A stretch of 64,000 nucleotides of DNA. Source: Epiperipatus broadwayi (lineage: Eukaryota; Onychophora; Udeonychophora; Euonychophora; Peripatidae). The stretch lies in NCBI GenBank assembly GCA_028023455.1, contig JAQFVV010006352.1, positions 2,626,204 to 2,690,203 of the forward strand. The letters are read 5' to 3'. Both the position numbers and the translations under genes were made by a program. The notes beneath the pieces are model-generated. The model was not told the origin of the DNA. It saw only the letters and a program-made list of their open reading frames with translations, and made no database searches. Numbering within the stretch: position 1 is the stretch's first letter; every line of letters begins with the position of its first letter. Below, in pieces: positions 23,255 through 34,980 of this stretch.

Positions 23255-23410
23255 TATGTCATTTGTAAAGTTATAATTCTATGAGCAATGGTAGAGGAAC
23301 TAGGGTTAGGCCACAACTGTGGCTTCCACCACCGTAAACCTGGTCGGCCTTAGGATGATTTATCAGAGTTCTAGGTTTTGTTGCGCAAATGCACATATTT
23401 GACCGTTACA
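23255..23410. repeat. Interspersed repeat, copy 1 (partner at 51965-52110)
   Basis: Starts TATGTCATTTGTAAAGT and ends just after GACCGTTACA, next to a TA tract. The copy at 51965 has the same start, the same middle phrases (CTGGTCGGCCTTAGG here, CTGGTCAGCTTTGG there; GAGTTCT/GGGTTCT) and a similar end, ATCTGACCGTTCG. About 150 bases, clearly diverged. This is a SINE-sized unclassified repeat. Confidence 0.65.
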
Positions 23411-24368
23411 ATATATATATATATATATTAAACTTCAATTTTCAAATTTCATTTTAACTTGAAAAAGATCAAAAAATAACAAAAAAAACGATTTTCTATC
23501 ATTAATATAAGCATTTAAAAAGAATATATTTTTGCTATTTCTCAAAAAGAAAAGTCACAATTTTAACAATAGACCCATCCACATAGGTTTTTTGAATTCA
23601 TTTTTTTTTACTTTCTACATCTTCCTTGGTGTTTATCCTTCTAATTACAAATTGTACTAAAAATAATAACACCCTATTTTGTGATTTTAAACACTATATT
23701 CAGCCAATACTTTTCCTTAAAACTTATTTTGGAGGATATATGGCTGATCATAGGCACAAAGAAAAATCAAGATATAATTACAATTAACAAAATAAAACAA
23801 AAAAAAACATTTATTATAAATGTATCATGTTAAAGTTTTTTATAAGCAAATGTTGCATTCACGTACAGACATATGTATTTTTAAAAAAAGTTTTATAAAA
23901 AATATTGATCCATGTAGAATATCAGCATATTTTTTCTGAAAATATAAAATTTTTACGTTAAAAAAGAAAATTTTATTTGAAAAACAATATCAGTAATAGA
24001 AGGGTTTAAAATTATCTGAAAAAATTTGCAGATCAATTCTTGCATTATATAACTGATAATAATAAAATACCTAACTACCCAAACAATAATTATTAATTCC
24101 AGAATTTCAAAAATCAGACAATTTGTCAAATCAAACAAGCTATAAAAAATCAAATTAACAGTCTTTTAAAATAATCTTATCTTTTAACTTCTCTATTATA
24201 TCTTTAAAAATATTTAAAAAAACAACCTAAGTGAATAAGAATCACTGTGATTTCCTTCTGAAGGTTGATTTCATTTTTAAAAAAATATATAATCTTTTTT
24301 AAAACTAAAATTTTAAACCACATAATATCACTCACATACATATTTTTATAAATGTAAATCATATTTAC
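23411..24368. other. AT-rich stretch below the last visible cyclase exon
   Basis: If the cyclase gene continues, this is intron. I searched the minus strand for the C-terminal catalytic block (RG..MKGKG..TYWL) and did not find it. Confidence 0.5.
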
Positions 24369-24467
24369 GTAGACTATGTGACTCCATTCTAGAAGCTGTG
24401 TTCACAGTATCACCAAACAAACAATATCGAGGCATTTTCAGTCCAACGACTCCTGCTACACATAAAC
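24369..24467 (-). CDS. Guanylate cyclase exon: catalytic core, substrate-binding end
   Basis: 99-base exon between acceptor TTTTTTAACAG and donor GTAAAT. It completes a split glycine codon, then reads [19 protein letters not shown] and [13 protein letters not shown], ending in phase 1. This is the most conserved part of class III guanylate cyclases. The cysteine of PRYCLFGD contributes to guanine recognition, and the Asn and Arg of NTASRMES are the catalytic/transition-state residues; all are present. An unusual Leu follows the HTG junction where Pro is typical. The exon that should follow was not found in the lower 24 kb. Confidence 0.93.
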
Positions 24468-24640
24468 CTGTTAAAAAAATAGCATGTGTTATGTAAAATT
24501 TTGAAAGCATTTTTGAATCCCCAAAAATAAAATGTGTCATTTATTTATTCACAATATTTACAGACTCTAATATGTTAAATTTTCTATTTTTTTATACATT
24601 TATAATATAAACAAATTAAAATGTCGGTTTTTATCCATGT

Positions 24641-25200
24641 TATATTAGCTTTAAATGTTTTAGAAGGGTTGTTATTAGGGAATCTATCAATCACCATTGC
24701 TGGACCAAGGATAAAATACTTTTTAGTAATAGTTTTTTTATCAAAGGTTTAATTAGAAACAAAAGTAAATCTCTTTTATTTTTACTACAAGTTATTATAT
24801 AAATTTAAACCCAGAAAGCTATTTTTTTCCAGCACTAGAATTCAGAAGATTACAACTTTTATAAACATTCTTTGAATAATATTTTCATCATCCTCAGAGA
24901 TTTGTATACATCAGAATTAAATTTTTCACAGATTAATGATGTAAACAAATTAAAGTATGAATATTCTATAAATTGGCTTCAAGTATGTTTTAGTAGTAAT
25001 GCTATTTGTTCACCATCTATTACTACTGATAAAAAGAGAGGCTAAATCATTTTTTCACTAATAACTTATATCATAGGTTTAATTACAAATAAAAGTAGAT
25101 GTCTTTTATTTGTAACCCAAATTATTATATGGAATTTAACCCAGAAACCAACTCTGTTTTATCTTCCACGTGCTGTAGCATTTATTAAAAATCAAGGAGC
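24641..25200. repeat. Diverged tandem duplication within a cyclase intron
   Basis: The block with AAAGGTTTAATTAGAAACAAAAG, ATCTCTTTTATTTTTACT and TTAAACCCAGAAAGC (about 24743-24822) recurs at about 25074-25150 as AGGTTTAATTACAAATAAAAG, TGTCTTTTATTTGTAAC and TTTAACCCAGAAACC. Spacing is about 330 bases. No coding content was recognised. Confidence 0.6.
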
Positions 25201-25645
25201 TTCTCTCATTGTTCTCTGGTCTGTATAAACCCATCAACCACAAGACTTCACCTATCTAGCAATTCACTTTTTGATCATACTTGAGCAATTTTTATTTGAA
25301 ATGCTTTTCGAAATAAAGGACCAATTTATAAATTAACATTCAAGTGCCAATTTAAGTGACTGAGTTTAAAATAACCATTGATGATGTCTCTATTGCAGTA
25401 ATTGTTACTAATTACATTTATCAACTGAAGAACTTATCTTCGATTGAAATGTGGATAGTACAAAAAATTTAAATAATTGTTCTATTTGATTACCAGATTA
25501 TAATTCAAAAAACTCATAAGATAAGGAATTGATGACATCAAAACCCTCCAAGCTATCATACAATTTAACAATGCAAAACTTTATATGTAAGCTACAAAAT
25601 AAAATTAACCAATTAATTTCTCTTTAAACCGAAAATGCTATATTC

Positions 25646-26044
25646 CAGGGGTCCCCAACCTTATGCCCGCGGGCACTATGGCGCCCGTGGACCGTTTTAC
25701 GTGTGCCCGCCGCTATCTGAACACGATAAAAACATTATTTATCTGATACAAATAAATTTAATTTTTTAAATTTCTTATAAATTATTGTATTATATTGTAA
25801 TCAAATTGTAGGGCATACTATACTTTTACAGCATAAAAATATAAACATTAATTATATATTAAAATTGTATTTTTAAAATAAATATTTTTTTGTACATTAT
25901 GTGTATTATTAACAATATCCAGCTATAAATTTACATTGAAAAAATAAATTGTGCTCACCACCTAGTTGAAAAAATAAGTGTTGCCCGCCACCTCGCCGGT
26001 ATTATAGAATGTGCTCTTAAGTGCAAAAAGGTTTGGGACCCCTG
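25646..26044. mobile_element. hAT-type MITE, 399 bp
   Basis: Ends CAGGGGTCCCCAACCTT and AAGGTTTGGGACCCCTG, imperfect terminal inverted repeats of about 17 bases with the CAGGGG start typical of hAT elements. It is flanked by a perfect 8-base target duplication, CTATATTC, at 25638-25645 and 26045-26052; an 8-base duplication is the hAT hallmark. Inside are GC-rich subterminal blocks with repeated GTGCCCGCC-like words and an AT-rich centre. There is no transposase, so it is non-autonomous. It lies in the cyclase intron between 28826 and 24467. Confidence 0.93.
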
Positions 26045-26052
26045 CTATATTC

Positions 26053-28825
26053 ACTAACATTTCGAGGTTAACAGAAACTACTATAAAGGATAAAATGTCA
26101 ACTCTTCCTCAAGCCTTTGATATTCCTATATTGTTGAAAGAATATATACTCATGTTAGGCATCAACGAAACACAACTTTTTAACTACTTAAAATCGACTC
26201 TGTTTTGTCAACCTTCTATGAACCATTATACATAACTGTCACAAAATATTTCTATTTCAAAATTACAAATTTTTGAGGAAATTAAGCACTTACGTTCACA
26301 TATCTTATTAGCAATTGATCTTTTTCTGGCTAAGATTTGCAAGCATATAGTTTGTAGATTAACTCCTATCCAGCATAATTATTATAATCAACTTTATTCA
26401 CTTAAATATAGTACAAACCTAACCTTTCTAGTAATATAATATAATGTTTGCCATATAAAAAAGTGCTTTATATCCCTCAGTGAATGACCTGCACCTCATC
26501 ATACTGGAAATATTGATCAAAAACTACATGAAAGAAATATTCTTAAACAACTAAATGATTTATCCATCTCCAAGCTTTCCTCTTCATAATATACAATTAA
26601 AACCTGATACACATTTCAAGAAATTTTTATTATAAGAATCATTATTTTCTCCAAACGGGAATCAATTAACAACACTATGTTGCATGCCATGTTAATTTTA
26701 AGGTGGCATTGATCTAGTAAATTGGGAATATTTGTTTGTAGCATTAAAAAAATGTCTGCTTAACCATACACATTTAATTATTATCATAAAATTTATTTTA
26801 CCAAAAATTTGTAAGATTTAAAATTTATGTGTCTCTCTTCACTTTTAAATCAAACTGAAGTATCTCACAAGGCTAACTATTTGCATCACTATTATTTGCA
26901 ATATATACAAACACTATGAACAAAGAAATTGAGCAATGCACAAAAGGTATATTACTTTTTCATCTTGCAACTGCTGTTATAATGATGTTCTTCATAGATG
27001 ATATCCTGAAAATTTCCAGAAGCCATCAAAATATTTTTCTTATTCTTCATACTCTAAAAAAAATCCAAACACTAACTGAATCTACAAGTTTGTAAGTCAT
27101 CCTTCCCAGATATATATAAAACACAAACAAATCTTAATCTAAAACACTAATACCAGAAAAACCTACAAAAATAAAAGTTCTCTGATCAAAATTGCTTTAT
27201 TCTATATTAACAGTTCATGTGTTAATGATGTTATTGATGGTATAGCTGTTTACTACTATACTCTATGGATGCATCATTTCATGCCTACTTTTAGAAATCT
27301 CATATCTATAATAAAATTATACATCTGGAGATCTTTAATACATCTATCAATTATAGTGGCTTGTTTTTTTTTTATTTGTAAAGGGGTCTTGGTCTAGTAT
27401 GTTCTCAAATGTTTTTCTCCTATATTAGAACCAAAATATATTGCAATCTTACTTAATACAATCCTAAAAACCATTCTCAACCTATGTATTATTTTTGCCT
27501 CACGTCCATATGCAGATCATTCCTTTTTTACAGATCATGCTATACAGCATGCACATTTGTTGGTCTATTATAATTTCAAATCTGTAGTTGGCATCTCAAT
27601 TAGAAATTTGATGTGAAATATTTATAACTAATTGACATCTATGGTTTAACTTGTCAATCACCAACTAGATCTTAAAATGTGTATGATCCTCTGTCATGAT
27701 TGAAATTTTTTAAACATATTAGTAGATACATACAATTCCTCTCAAAATCTTTTTCAATAAGCAATTTAAATTGAATCTGGATCTCACATGTGTCTTGTAA
27801 TCATCCTTACATCATTTTGTATTTTACCAAGTGTTTAATTAACTTTAAACAATTGCTTAAGAAAAATATTAATCTTTCATCAACTATAATGCCACTGTAA
27901 TTATTCTTACTCTCAGAAGCCTATGGCTTGTTTGCTGTACTATACTTTTTGACAACGAAATGCGTTTTAAAAAACTAATAATTAAGAATGATATAATACA
28001 TACTTATATGCTCTCAAATTCTTATCTAAAAGTACGATGAGCAAAAGTTGGTAGAATAATATTTTTGTAAGTTTTACATTACTTTAGATTTAATTCATTA
28101 CATTATCAATAAACAAAAAAAGTTTATCTTTCGATGCAATTCTACATGAAGCACAAAAATACACGTTCATCTAGATATAATTAAATCATTCTTTATCTGC
28201 CTTAGAATAGTAGCTGTATTGTTTATGTTTTTTATCATATACCAGGTAAATTACTGATTTTCCTATACATATAATAATATTCATATATAAATAGTCATTA
28301 ATATATATATATACAATAAATATTGACGATTAAAGTAAAATATAAAAATGAAAAGTAATAAAAATTAATATACACAAGATATATTAGATAAATTACATAT
28401 GTTTGACTTCTAAATGTTAATACGATGCTATTATACCATCTATCTATAGTGCCTTTCCATCTTAGGACATAACCCACTCGTCTAATCAACTAACTAAAAA
28501 GTAGTAATGATGTTTTTATCTCTTTTTTCATTAACAAATCTCAGACATTTCAGTGATTATATACATATCCAACATTATTTCAAATATATTCCATTGTGTT
28601 CATTGTATATACATTTCTTATTTTTAGTATAAAATAATGTAATTAGAAATTATCATAAAAATATGTTAGAACATTTTTTTATTCAAACAAAGTACATTCT
28701 TATGTTTTTCTATTTTTTTAAAAAATCATTTATGATATATAAAATAAAAGTGGTACATAATTTTTTTTAAAAATCAAATTTTATGTCTTTTCAAAAAAAC
28801 AATAACATAAGATTATCATTGTTAC
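26053..28825. other. Cyclase intron, no supported gene
   Basis: AT-rich. Around 26980-27080 a plus-strand frame reads VIMMFFIDDILKISRSHQ, which recalls the YxDD block of a reverse transcriptase. Flanking frames are full of stops and no second motif supports it. Short TA runs lie near 28300. Confidence 0.5.
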
Positions 28826-29000
28826 CTGTGTGCATTCCAATTCGAAGACGTAATTGTTTATCCGGTAGATGACGTATCTCAAACTGCTTTATTTCAGTCA
28901 AATTTTTTAATGCCATTCTACTAATTTCTCTAACATGATTTGTACCATTCCTTTCTGGAAGGCCAGAAACTACCATATAAGCATCATTAATAGTTTCAAC
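28826..29000 (-). CDS. Guanylate cyclase exon: second metal site and dimer interface
   Basis: 175-base exon, phase 0 at its start and phase 1 at its end (donor GTAACA). It encodes 58 residues starting [19 protein letters not shown] and ending [10 protein letters not shown]. The glutamate of VET takes part in guanine recognition, and the aspartate of NDAY is the second metal-binding residue; both are kept. The usual ETIGDAY has become ETINDAY, an uncommon replacement of glycine. The acceptor AG is preceded by a TA microsatellite and TTTAAAG instead of a pyrimidine tract, which is odd for a splice acceptor. Confidence 0.93.
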
Positions 29001-29032
29001 CTTTAAATATATATATATATATATATTGTAAC
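29001..29032. repeat. (TA)n tract at a splice acceptor
   Basis: TA repeat of about 24 bases followed by TGTAACCGG (plus strand). On the minus strand it directly precedes the acceptor of the 28826-29000 exon. Confidence 0.85.
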
Positions 29033-29241
29033 CGGTTGGGTTCCATGGTACATCCATAATAATATAGGGTGTGTGTGAATATATATAAAGAAAAGGAAAA
29101 GTAGAAATAAACACAGACAAAAATTATATATAGTAGATATTTTCTACATTTACTGAAATAGAAATAAATAAATAATAACTCTGATTTAAAATATTGTTTT
29201 ATAAATTAAACTTTTAAAAGGTCTCAATAAATATAAATATT

Positions 29242-29327
<86 letters not shown>

Positions 29328-29328
29328 T
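29242..29328. repeat. (TTA)n trinucleotide microsatellite
   Basis: About 29 near-perfect ATT units in the cyclase intron. Confidence 0.97.
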
Positions 29329-31279
29329 TGAAATGTAAAAACATCATACTTATTTTTGGAATTTTTTTAATTAATTAAACAAAATTTTTATCTATTAGAA
29401 ATCCCCTAAGTAAAAACATGTATATAGATTCCAAGGGATTAGAGAGATAAAAATAAAATTCTGTTTTTAATCAAGGTGTTTTTATAACACCTCAGATGAT
29501 TTTATAAAAAGGGCTGATAAAAAATATCAGTCAGTCAGGATAGTGATTTTTGAAGAGAGCAGTCTGGATAATGATTTTTAAGAGAGCAGTCTGCAAAGTT
29601 GGTTATATTATTTTGTTGCAGCTTGTTGAAATTTGCAGCAATTGGTTTTAGCTGACTGTAGAGTTAGCAGTCCATCTACCATGAATTAATATAGCTGAAG
29701 ACAGGACAGTAGATCCAGAGCTGCTAATATTTTCCTTCACAGGAGTTTTGATTTATTTGAAGCTGGGTCACTTCTAAATCAATAGCCTGAAAAAAAATGA
29801 GAACAAAATAGCTAGCAGAGTTATACAATGTTCCTATGAAGATCTAAAGACAGTCCACTGCCTTATAGTTTACTGCAGAGTTTTCATGCATGAAGCCAGG
29901 GTCACTTCAATTGGATCAACTAACTGCTTAAATATGTTCTAGAAGACAGCTTGACAATTGCTTGGACTGCAAAAGGAATCTCATGGTATGCCAAAAAATT
30001 ACCAGAATTATATACTTTCACCTGATGATGACAATTTCCTGGAATGACCAAAAAACAGCTTGCCCAAGAGAGCAGCTGAATAAAGAAGTAGTTATACATA
30101 TGCTGCTGTGTCTACATATGCAAAGAGAAGCACAGATAAACTTGCATACAAAAGTGAGTTGTTTTTCAATAATTTATTTGATGGACATTTTTAAATCTAT
30201 ATTTTTAAATTTAAAGACATTGATAATTCGTTAAGAGGTAACCTAATAAAAGCTTTCTAACCTCTGGAAAATTGACTATATATTTTTTTAAAAGAATAAA
30301 AGAAAGCTATAATAGAATTTGTTAAACTGATTTTTTTTTATATTGATACACACGTATAAGTGTGAAATTTATGTGTTTTCCAAATGAATTAATTATGAAA
30401 AAATATAATATTATTGTAACGAATTGAAATAGATAAAAGTCAGTGTGCGTATATACACGCACACTCATATATGTAAAATTTTAACATTTTTTTTTATTAA
30501 ATGTCAATTTATTTTTATTTTTCGCGCGTCTGTGCGCATATATATATATGTAAACTATAGTAATAATTGAATTGTAATGTGTAATTTCGTAAATTAATAT
30601 AACAATTTGAATTTTGACTAGTAATTATGTAAGTCACAAATGTAATAATTATTTTATGTTTAATTGAAATGTCTTCATCACATATTATAAAACGCAAGTC
30701 TGTGTATGGATATATGTATGCATTTATAGAATCTAATTGAGAAATATTGTAAAACCATGTAATAACTTTAGTTATGTATATAATTTAGTATACTTTTCAA
30801 AATCAGAGCTTATCCTATAAGACCTTAAATACGTTTTTTTAATTATCTTTAAATACTTTTATTTTTTTTATTGTTATTAATAAACTTTTTTAATTGTTAA
30901 AATTGTATTCCATCATCTCTTGTTCACATACAGTACTAGAGCTTGTGTTCTCTGGGCTAGATTTGTGCATGGGATGAATATTTAAATGGGAATGTGTACT
31001 TGGTGCTTTGGGCATCCAGAGATGATCAATCATCATCCTGGTTGGCGCAAAAGAGGATACTCTTTAAAGCCCATGCACTATATTTTATTTTAGTTCAGTC
31101 TTGTTAAAAATTTAAGTTTATAGTTAGCCAGTACATTAATGGTACTAAGTGGCCAGAGCATTGATGATGATCAGCATGTTTTAAATGTCCCAGCATTATT
31201 ATTTTGATTTCTGATTATTGTGTATTTTAATGGATGGGCACTAAGCTGGTGCATCCAAGTTATGTTTAAATAAATGCCC
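29329..31279. other. Cyclase intron, no supported gene
   Basis: A short duplication, AGAGAGCAGTCTG, occurs near 29556 and 29581. From 29500 to 30130 the composition is less AT-rich and a frame is open from 29962 to 30234, but its peptide is not recognisable. 30940-31260 also has a higher GC share without identifiable content. Confidence 0.5.
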
Positions 31280-31345
31280 AAGCTGGCAATTGCTCAGTAG
31301 TTAGCCTGGTCTACAGAAGACCCATTTCCAATCCAGCCACAAAAT
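31280..31345 (+). repeat. Possible tRNA-like SINE fragment
   Basis: TTGCTCAGTAGTTAGCCTGG resembles a pol III A-box region, and CATTTCCAATCCAGCC, about 30 bases later, a weak B-box. No full tRNA fold was drawn and no second copy was found here, so this is weak. Confidence 0.25.
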
Positions 31346-31670
31346 GGACTGTTGATTTATTGTACTGATTTGTTTATTCCCATCAATGATTATGATGGAT
31401 GATTATTTCTCTCAAGTATTTACTTGTACTTATTTTTTTAAATGATAATGCTGGTGGTGGTCAGTTATGCTTGTAGTTGCTCTTGTGATCTCTCAATGCT
31501 CACAGATATTTTGGATCTCATGCTTCCCTTAAATATCTCATTACTCATAAATATATATATATATATACTTTTTGTAAATATTTTATTTTAAATTTACTTG
31601 GGATTGATGATGATGTTTCCATCACCCCAGTTCATTTTGACTTCCCACCACTTCTCACCCACCCCATCCC

Positions 31671-31673
31671 ATT

Positions 31674-31759
<86 letters not shown>

Positions 31760-31857
31760 AGAGAGAGAGAGAGAGAGAGAGAATAGAAAATATATATTAT
31801 CAAATAAGCATAAATATATAACTAAAACAATTTCAAGATAATATTGTTTTTATAATT

Positions 31858-31942
<85 letters not shown>

Positions 31943-32022
31943 GAAAATATATATTATCAAATAAGCATAAATATATAACTAAAACAATTTCAAGATAATA
32001 TTGTTTTCATAATTTGCAATAT
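31671..32022. repeat. Duplicated (TA)n(GA)n block
   Basis: CCCATTACA leads into (TA)n 31677-31757 and (GA)n to 31782, then about 75 bases of unique sequence (GAATAGAAAATATATATT ... TTCAAGATAATATTG). The whole unit repeats: (TA)n 31859-31904, (GA)n to about 31938, then the same unique sequence with one difference seen. This is a tandem duplication of about 170 bases that includes the microsatellite. Confidence 0.9.
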
Positions 32023-33046
32023 AGTAAAGAAAAATATTTTAAATACTGGTTTGACATTTATTTGCTTTAATTTTTCAAACATATTTATAAGATTAGATTA
32101 AAGAGAAATAATACAATAAAATATACTAGGAAATATAAACTTCTAAAGTCAATATGCTTGTTATATTTATTTAATATCTTGCAGTATCAAATCTCTCAAA
32201 TGCAATGAATAAAATAAAATCCACTCCTCATTGGGGTTATAATCTGTGTAAATATGTAGAACTCTTGGACAATTATTAAAAATAATTTTATTTTTATATT
32301 TGCTTTTGATGATTTTGACAATGGAAGACATTGCACTGTGATTAGGGATTGAAGTTAGGAGTGTGTCTTGCATTGTAGTTAGGTAAATAATTAAGTATGC
32401 AGGAAATCAAAGATGTAATTAAACAGTCATATAATGTAATGACATAAATTTCCCTGGATAGACAAATAGTTAAATAGATATTGATCTAACATGTAAAGTT
32501 GTGATTATTCATTAAGCACATTGGAAGTATGTAAATACTTTAAAGAAAGGCTTTAATCTTTATCATATGCACCTTGAACGTTTATAATAGTCAAAAGATG
32601 TTGTTTTTGATTATAGCTGGATCTCTCAAACCTGAGATAGCTACTTTAAAAAGATAAGCCATTTCACATTAGTTTATACAATTCCCTTATAAAGATTATA
32701 ATATTGACTCCTGTAAATCGCAAGACTTTGCCCAAGTTAATGTGTAAAGGAAATAGTAGACTTAAAAAGTAAAGAGAATAACAGCTTCAAGCTCTCAAAT
32801 CAAAATGCTTCACATTGACCTATATAAGTGAGAATTTAGATGCTTTTCTATCTTTATAAAGTCGTTATCTTGTGTCGAGATTTGAAAGTTTCTCTATAGT
32901 CAAAAACAATATCGTTTGACTATTATAAACTTTCAAGGCACATTTGATAAAGGTTAAAGCTTTTCTCTAAAGTATTTGATCTAATATGTATAGACAATTA
33001 GAATAATTTGTTATACTAAAAAATATAAAATATTAAAATAATTTAC
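32023..33046. other. Cyclase intron, nothing recognised
   Basis: AT-rich. The short open frame at 32167-32373 (minus) has no recognisable domain. Confidence 0.55.
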
Positions 33047-33115
33047 CTTATAAACATCAAAACTCCCAATTATATCATCCAGTAGCACATATAAATCATT
33101 AAGTAAATCTACAAT
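33047..33115 (-). CDS. Guanylate cyclase micro-exon
   Basis: 69-base exon in phase 0 on both sides, between acceptor CTCTTCTAG and donor GTAAAT. It encodes 23 residues, IVDLLNDLYVLLDDIIGSF then DVYK. This matches the class III cyclase segment that follows ...STPxQ and precedes VETIGDAY. Length and position agree exactly with the family, so no residues are missing between it and its neighbours. The usual F of LFDxII is L here. The exon is isolated by introns of about 15.9 kb and 4.0 kb. Confidence 0.93.
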
Positions 33116-33508
33116 CTAGAAGAGTATATACATATAAATCAGGAAAGATGTTAATTCCAATCATTAAATCAGTTTGCACAATGTATGCATTTCAGAAACT
33201 TTCTAATTTATTTCCAGATATCTTTACATTCAATTTAAGATGCATTAAACTATTTACTATATGTTATGAAGGTTAGTTTCTTTGTCGAGATTTATTAATA
33301 AGTGATCTTCTAATTTTACCTATTAGCTGCAGCCACATTAAGATAGGCTAATTTAAGAAAATGGTCACAGTACCAAATATCCGTACAATAACAAGCCAGT
33401 TCACATCATAACATTAATATATGTGCAATAGGGATTGGATGATTGGAATTATTCCAAAGTAGTTTAGTGAGTTCCTGAAATGAATACTTATTGCAAAGAG
33501 GTTTGTCA

Positions 33509-33539
<31 letters not shown>

Positions 33540-34168
33540 TTAAATTTGAAAAAAAAACATTAGATAATGTTGCTATTTTAAGTAATATGAAATCACATAT
33601 CTACAATCATTAATATCACAAAGTTATACATAAACTCTGATTTAACATGCATTTATTATTGAACTGAACAAAATATTCGTCTAGGTATTAATACACAGCC
33701 AATGGTTAACATTTTATAAAACCATCTACTATATATCATTTTTCATAGGAATTGTTTTTTTCTCGTATACAAAAATACGAAAATACGTTTGGCTTTTTTT
33801 ATCCAATTATCCAAGAAAAACGTATGCAATATGATACGGTGCTAAATGAAAGAAACATGATCACCACCCATCCGTTGGCAGTGAAAATATAAATGTGTAC
33901 ATTGCATTTCATTATCAAAAAAATCGAAAATAAACTTATATATTGTAGGGTATTGAGCTCAATCCCTACATTACAAACCCCAGAAACCTCAGAATGAAAT
34001 TGGAAGAAATATTTTTTTTCTCAATTCAACTGATTTTATTAGAGAAAGAGGACAATATATGTCTTTGAATAGTTTGATAGTTATATTTAAGAATTAATTG
34101 TCTGTAGACATAAATACCATACAGTATCATATTTCTAAGTTTCTTCATTAATATTCTATATTAAATGT
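33116..34168. other. Cyclase intron, AT-rich
   Basis: Start of a long intron of about 15.9 kb. A TA tract lies at about 33517-33540. No gene seen. Confidence 0.55.
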
Positions 34169-34357
34169 ACAGTTTCTATTCAGCTTGCAAGCGTGAATCT
34201 TTTAGACACGTAATGTCTTCAAACTCAACATAGCAAGCCAGATAGCTACATGGGTCTGATCTCAGTTCAGCATCACCACATAGTAGAAGCCTCTGCAATG
34301 AGTTTGAAGACATTACGTGTCTAAAAGATTCACGCTTGCAAGCTGAATAGAAACTGT
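34169..34357. repeat. Perfect 59-bp inverted repeat
   Basis: Arms 34169-34227 and 34299-34357 are exact reverse complements, from ACAGTTTCTATTCAGC to CTTCAAACTCA. The 71-base spacer carries TGGGTCTGATCTCAGTTC, whose reverse complement appears again at 34659-34676. This is a foldback-type unit. Confidence 0.9.
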
Positions 34358-34980
34358 TTCATAAATGCTCAGAGTTTGTGTTTAGATCTAGTTTCTAAAA
34401 TTCCTGTCTTTCACTGATGATAGAAAATAGCTTGAAATCATGATCTGGAAGTGGAATTAAAGTTAGATAGTGAATGCATGCTCTGACGTTTATGTAAACA
34501 AACGCTTGACGGTGTTTTTGGTAGAACGCCATCTGTTGACATAAATACAAGCGTTAGCAAGTTTTTAACTTGTTTTTTGTTTTCATAAATGTACCTTTGA
34601 GGTCTTTCTAGCAATGATATATATTGCAAAGGCTTCTACTATGTGGTGATGCTGAACTGAGATCAGACCCATGTAGCTGTCTGGCTTGCTATGCTGAGTT
34701 TGAAGACATTACGTGTCTAAAAGATTCACACTTGCAAGCTGAATAGAAACTGTCTCATAAATGCTCAGAGTTTGTGTTTAGATCTAGTTTCTAAAATTTC
34801 TGTCTTTCACTAACAATAGCAAATAGCTTGAAATCATGATCTGAAAGTGGAATTAAAGTTAGAGATAGTGAATGCATGCTCTGACGTTTACGTAAACAAA
34901 CGCTTGACGGTGTTTTTGGTAGAACATCATCTTTTGACATAAATACAAGCGTTAGCAAGTTTTTAACTTGTTTTTCATAT
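34345..34980. repeat. Direct duplication, about 396 bp offset
   Basis: 34340-34580 repeats at about 34736-34978, with words such as CATAAATGCTCAGAG, TTTAGATCTAGTTTC, GTGAATGCATGCTCTG and CTTGACGGTGTTTTTGG. Between them, 34629-34735 is an inverted copy of 34169-34298. So the cluster holds the same element in both orientations and in tandem. Confidence 0.88.

Noticed and set aside
26980-27080. Reverse-transcriptase-like FIDDI motif
   Set aside because: Only one short motif; flanking frames carry many stops and no other RT block could be found.
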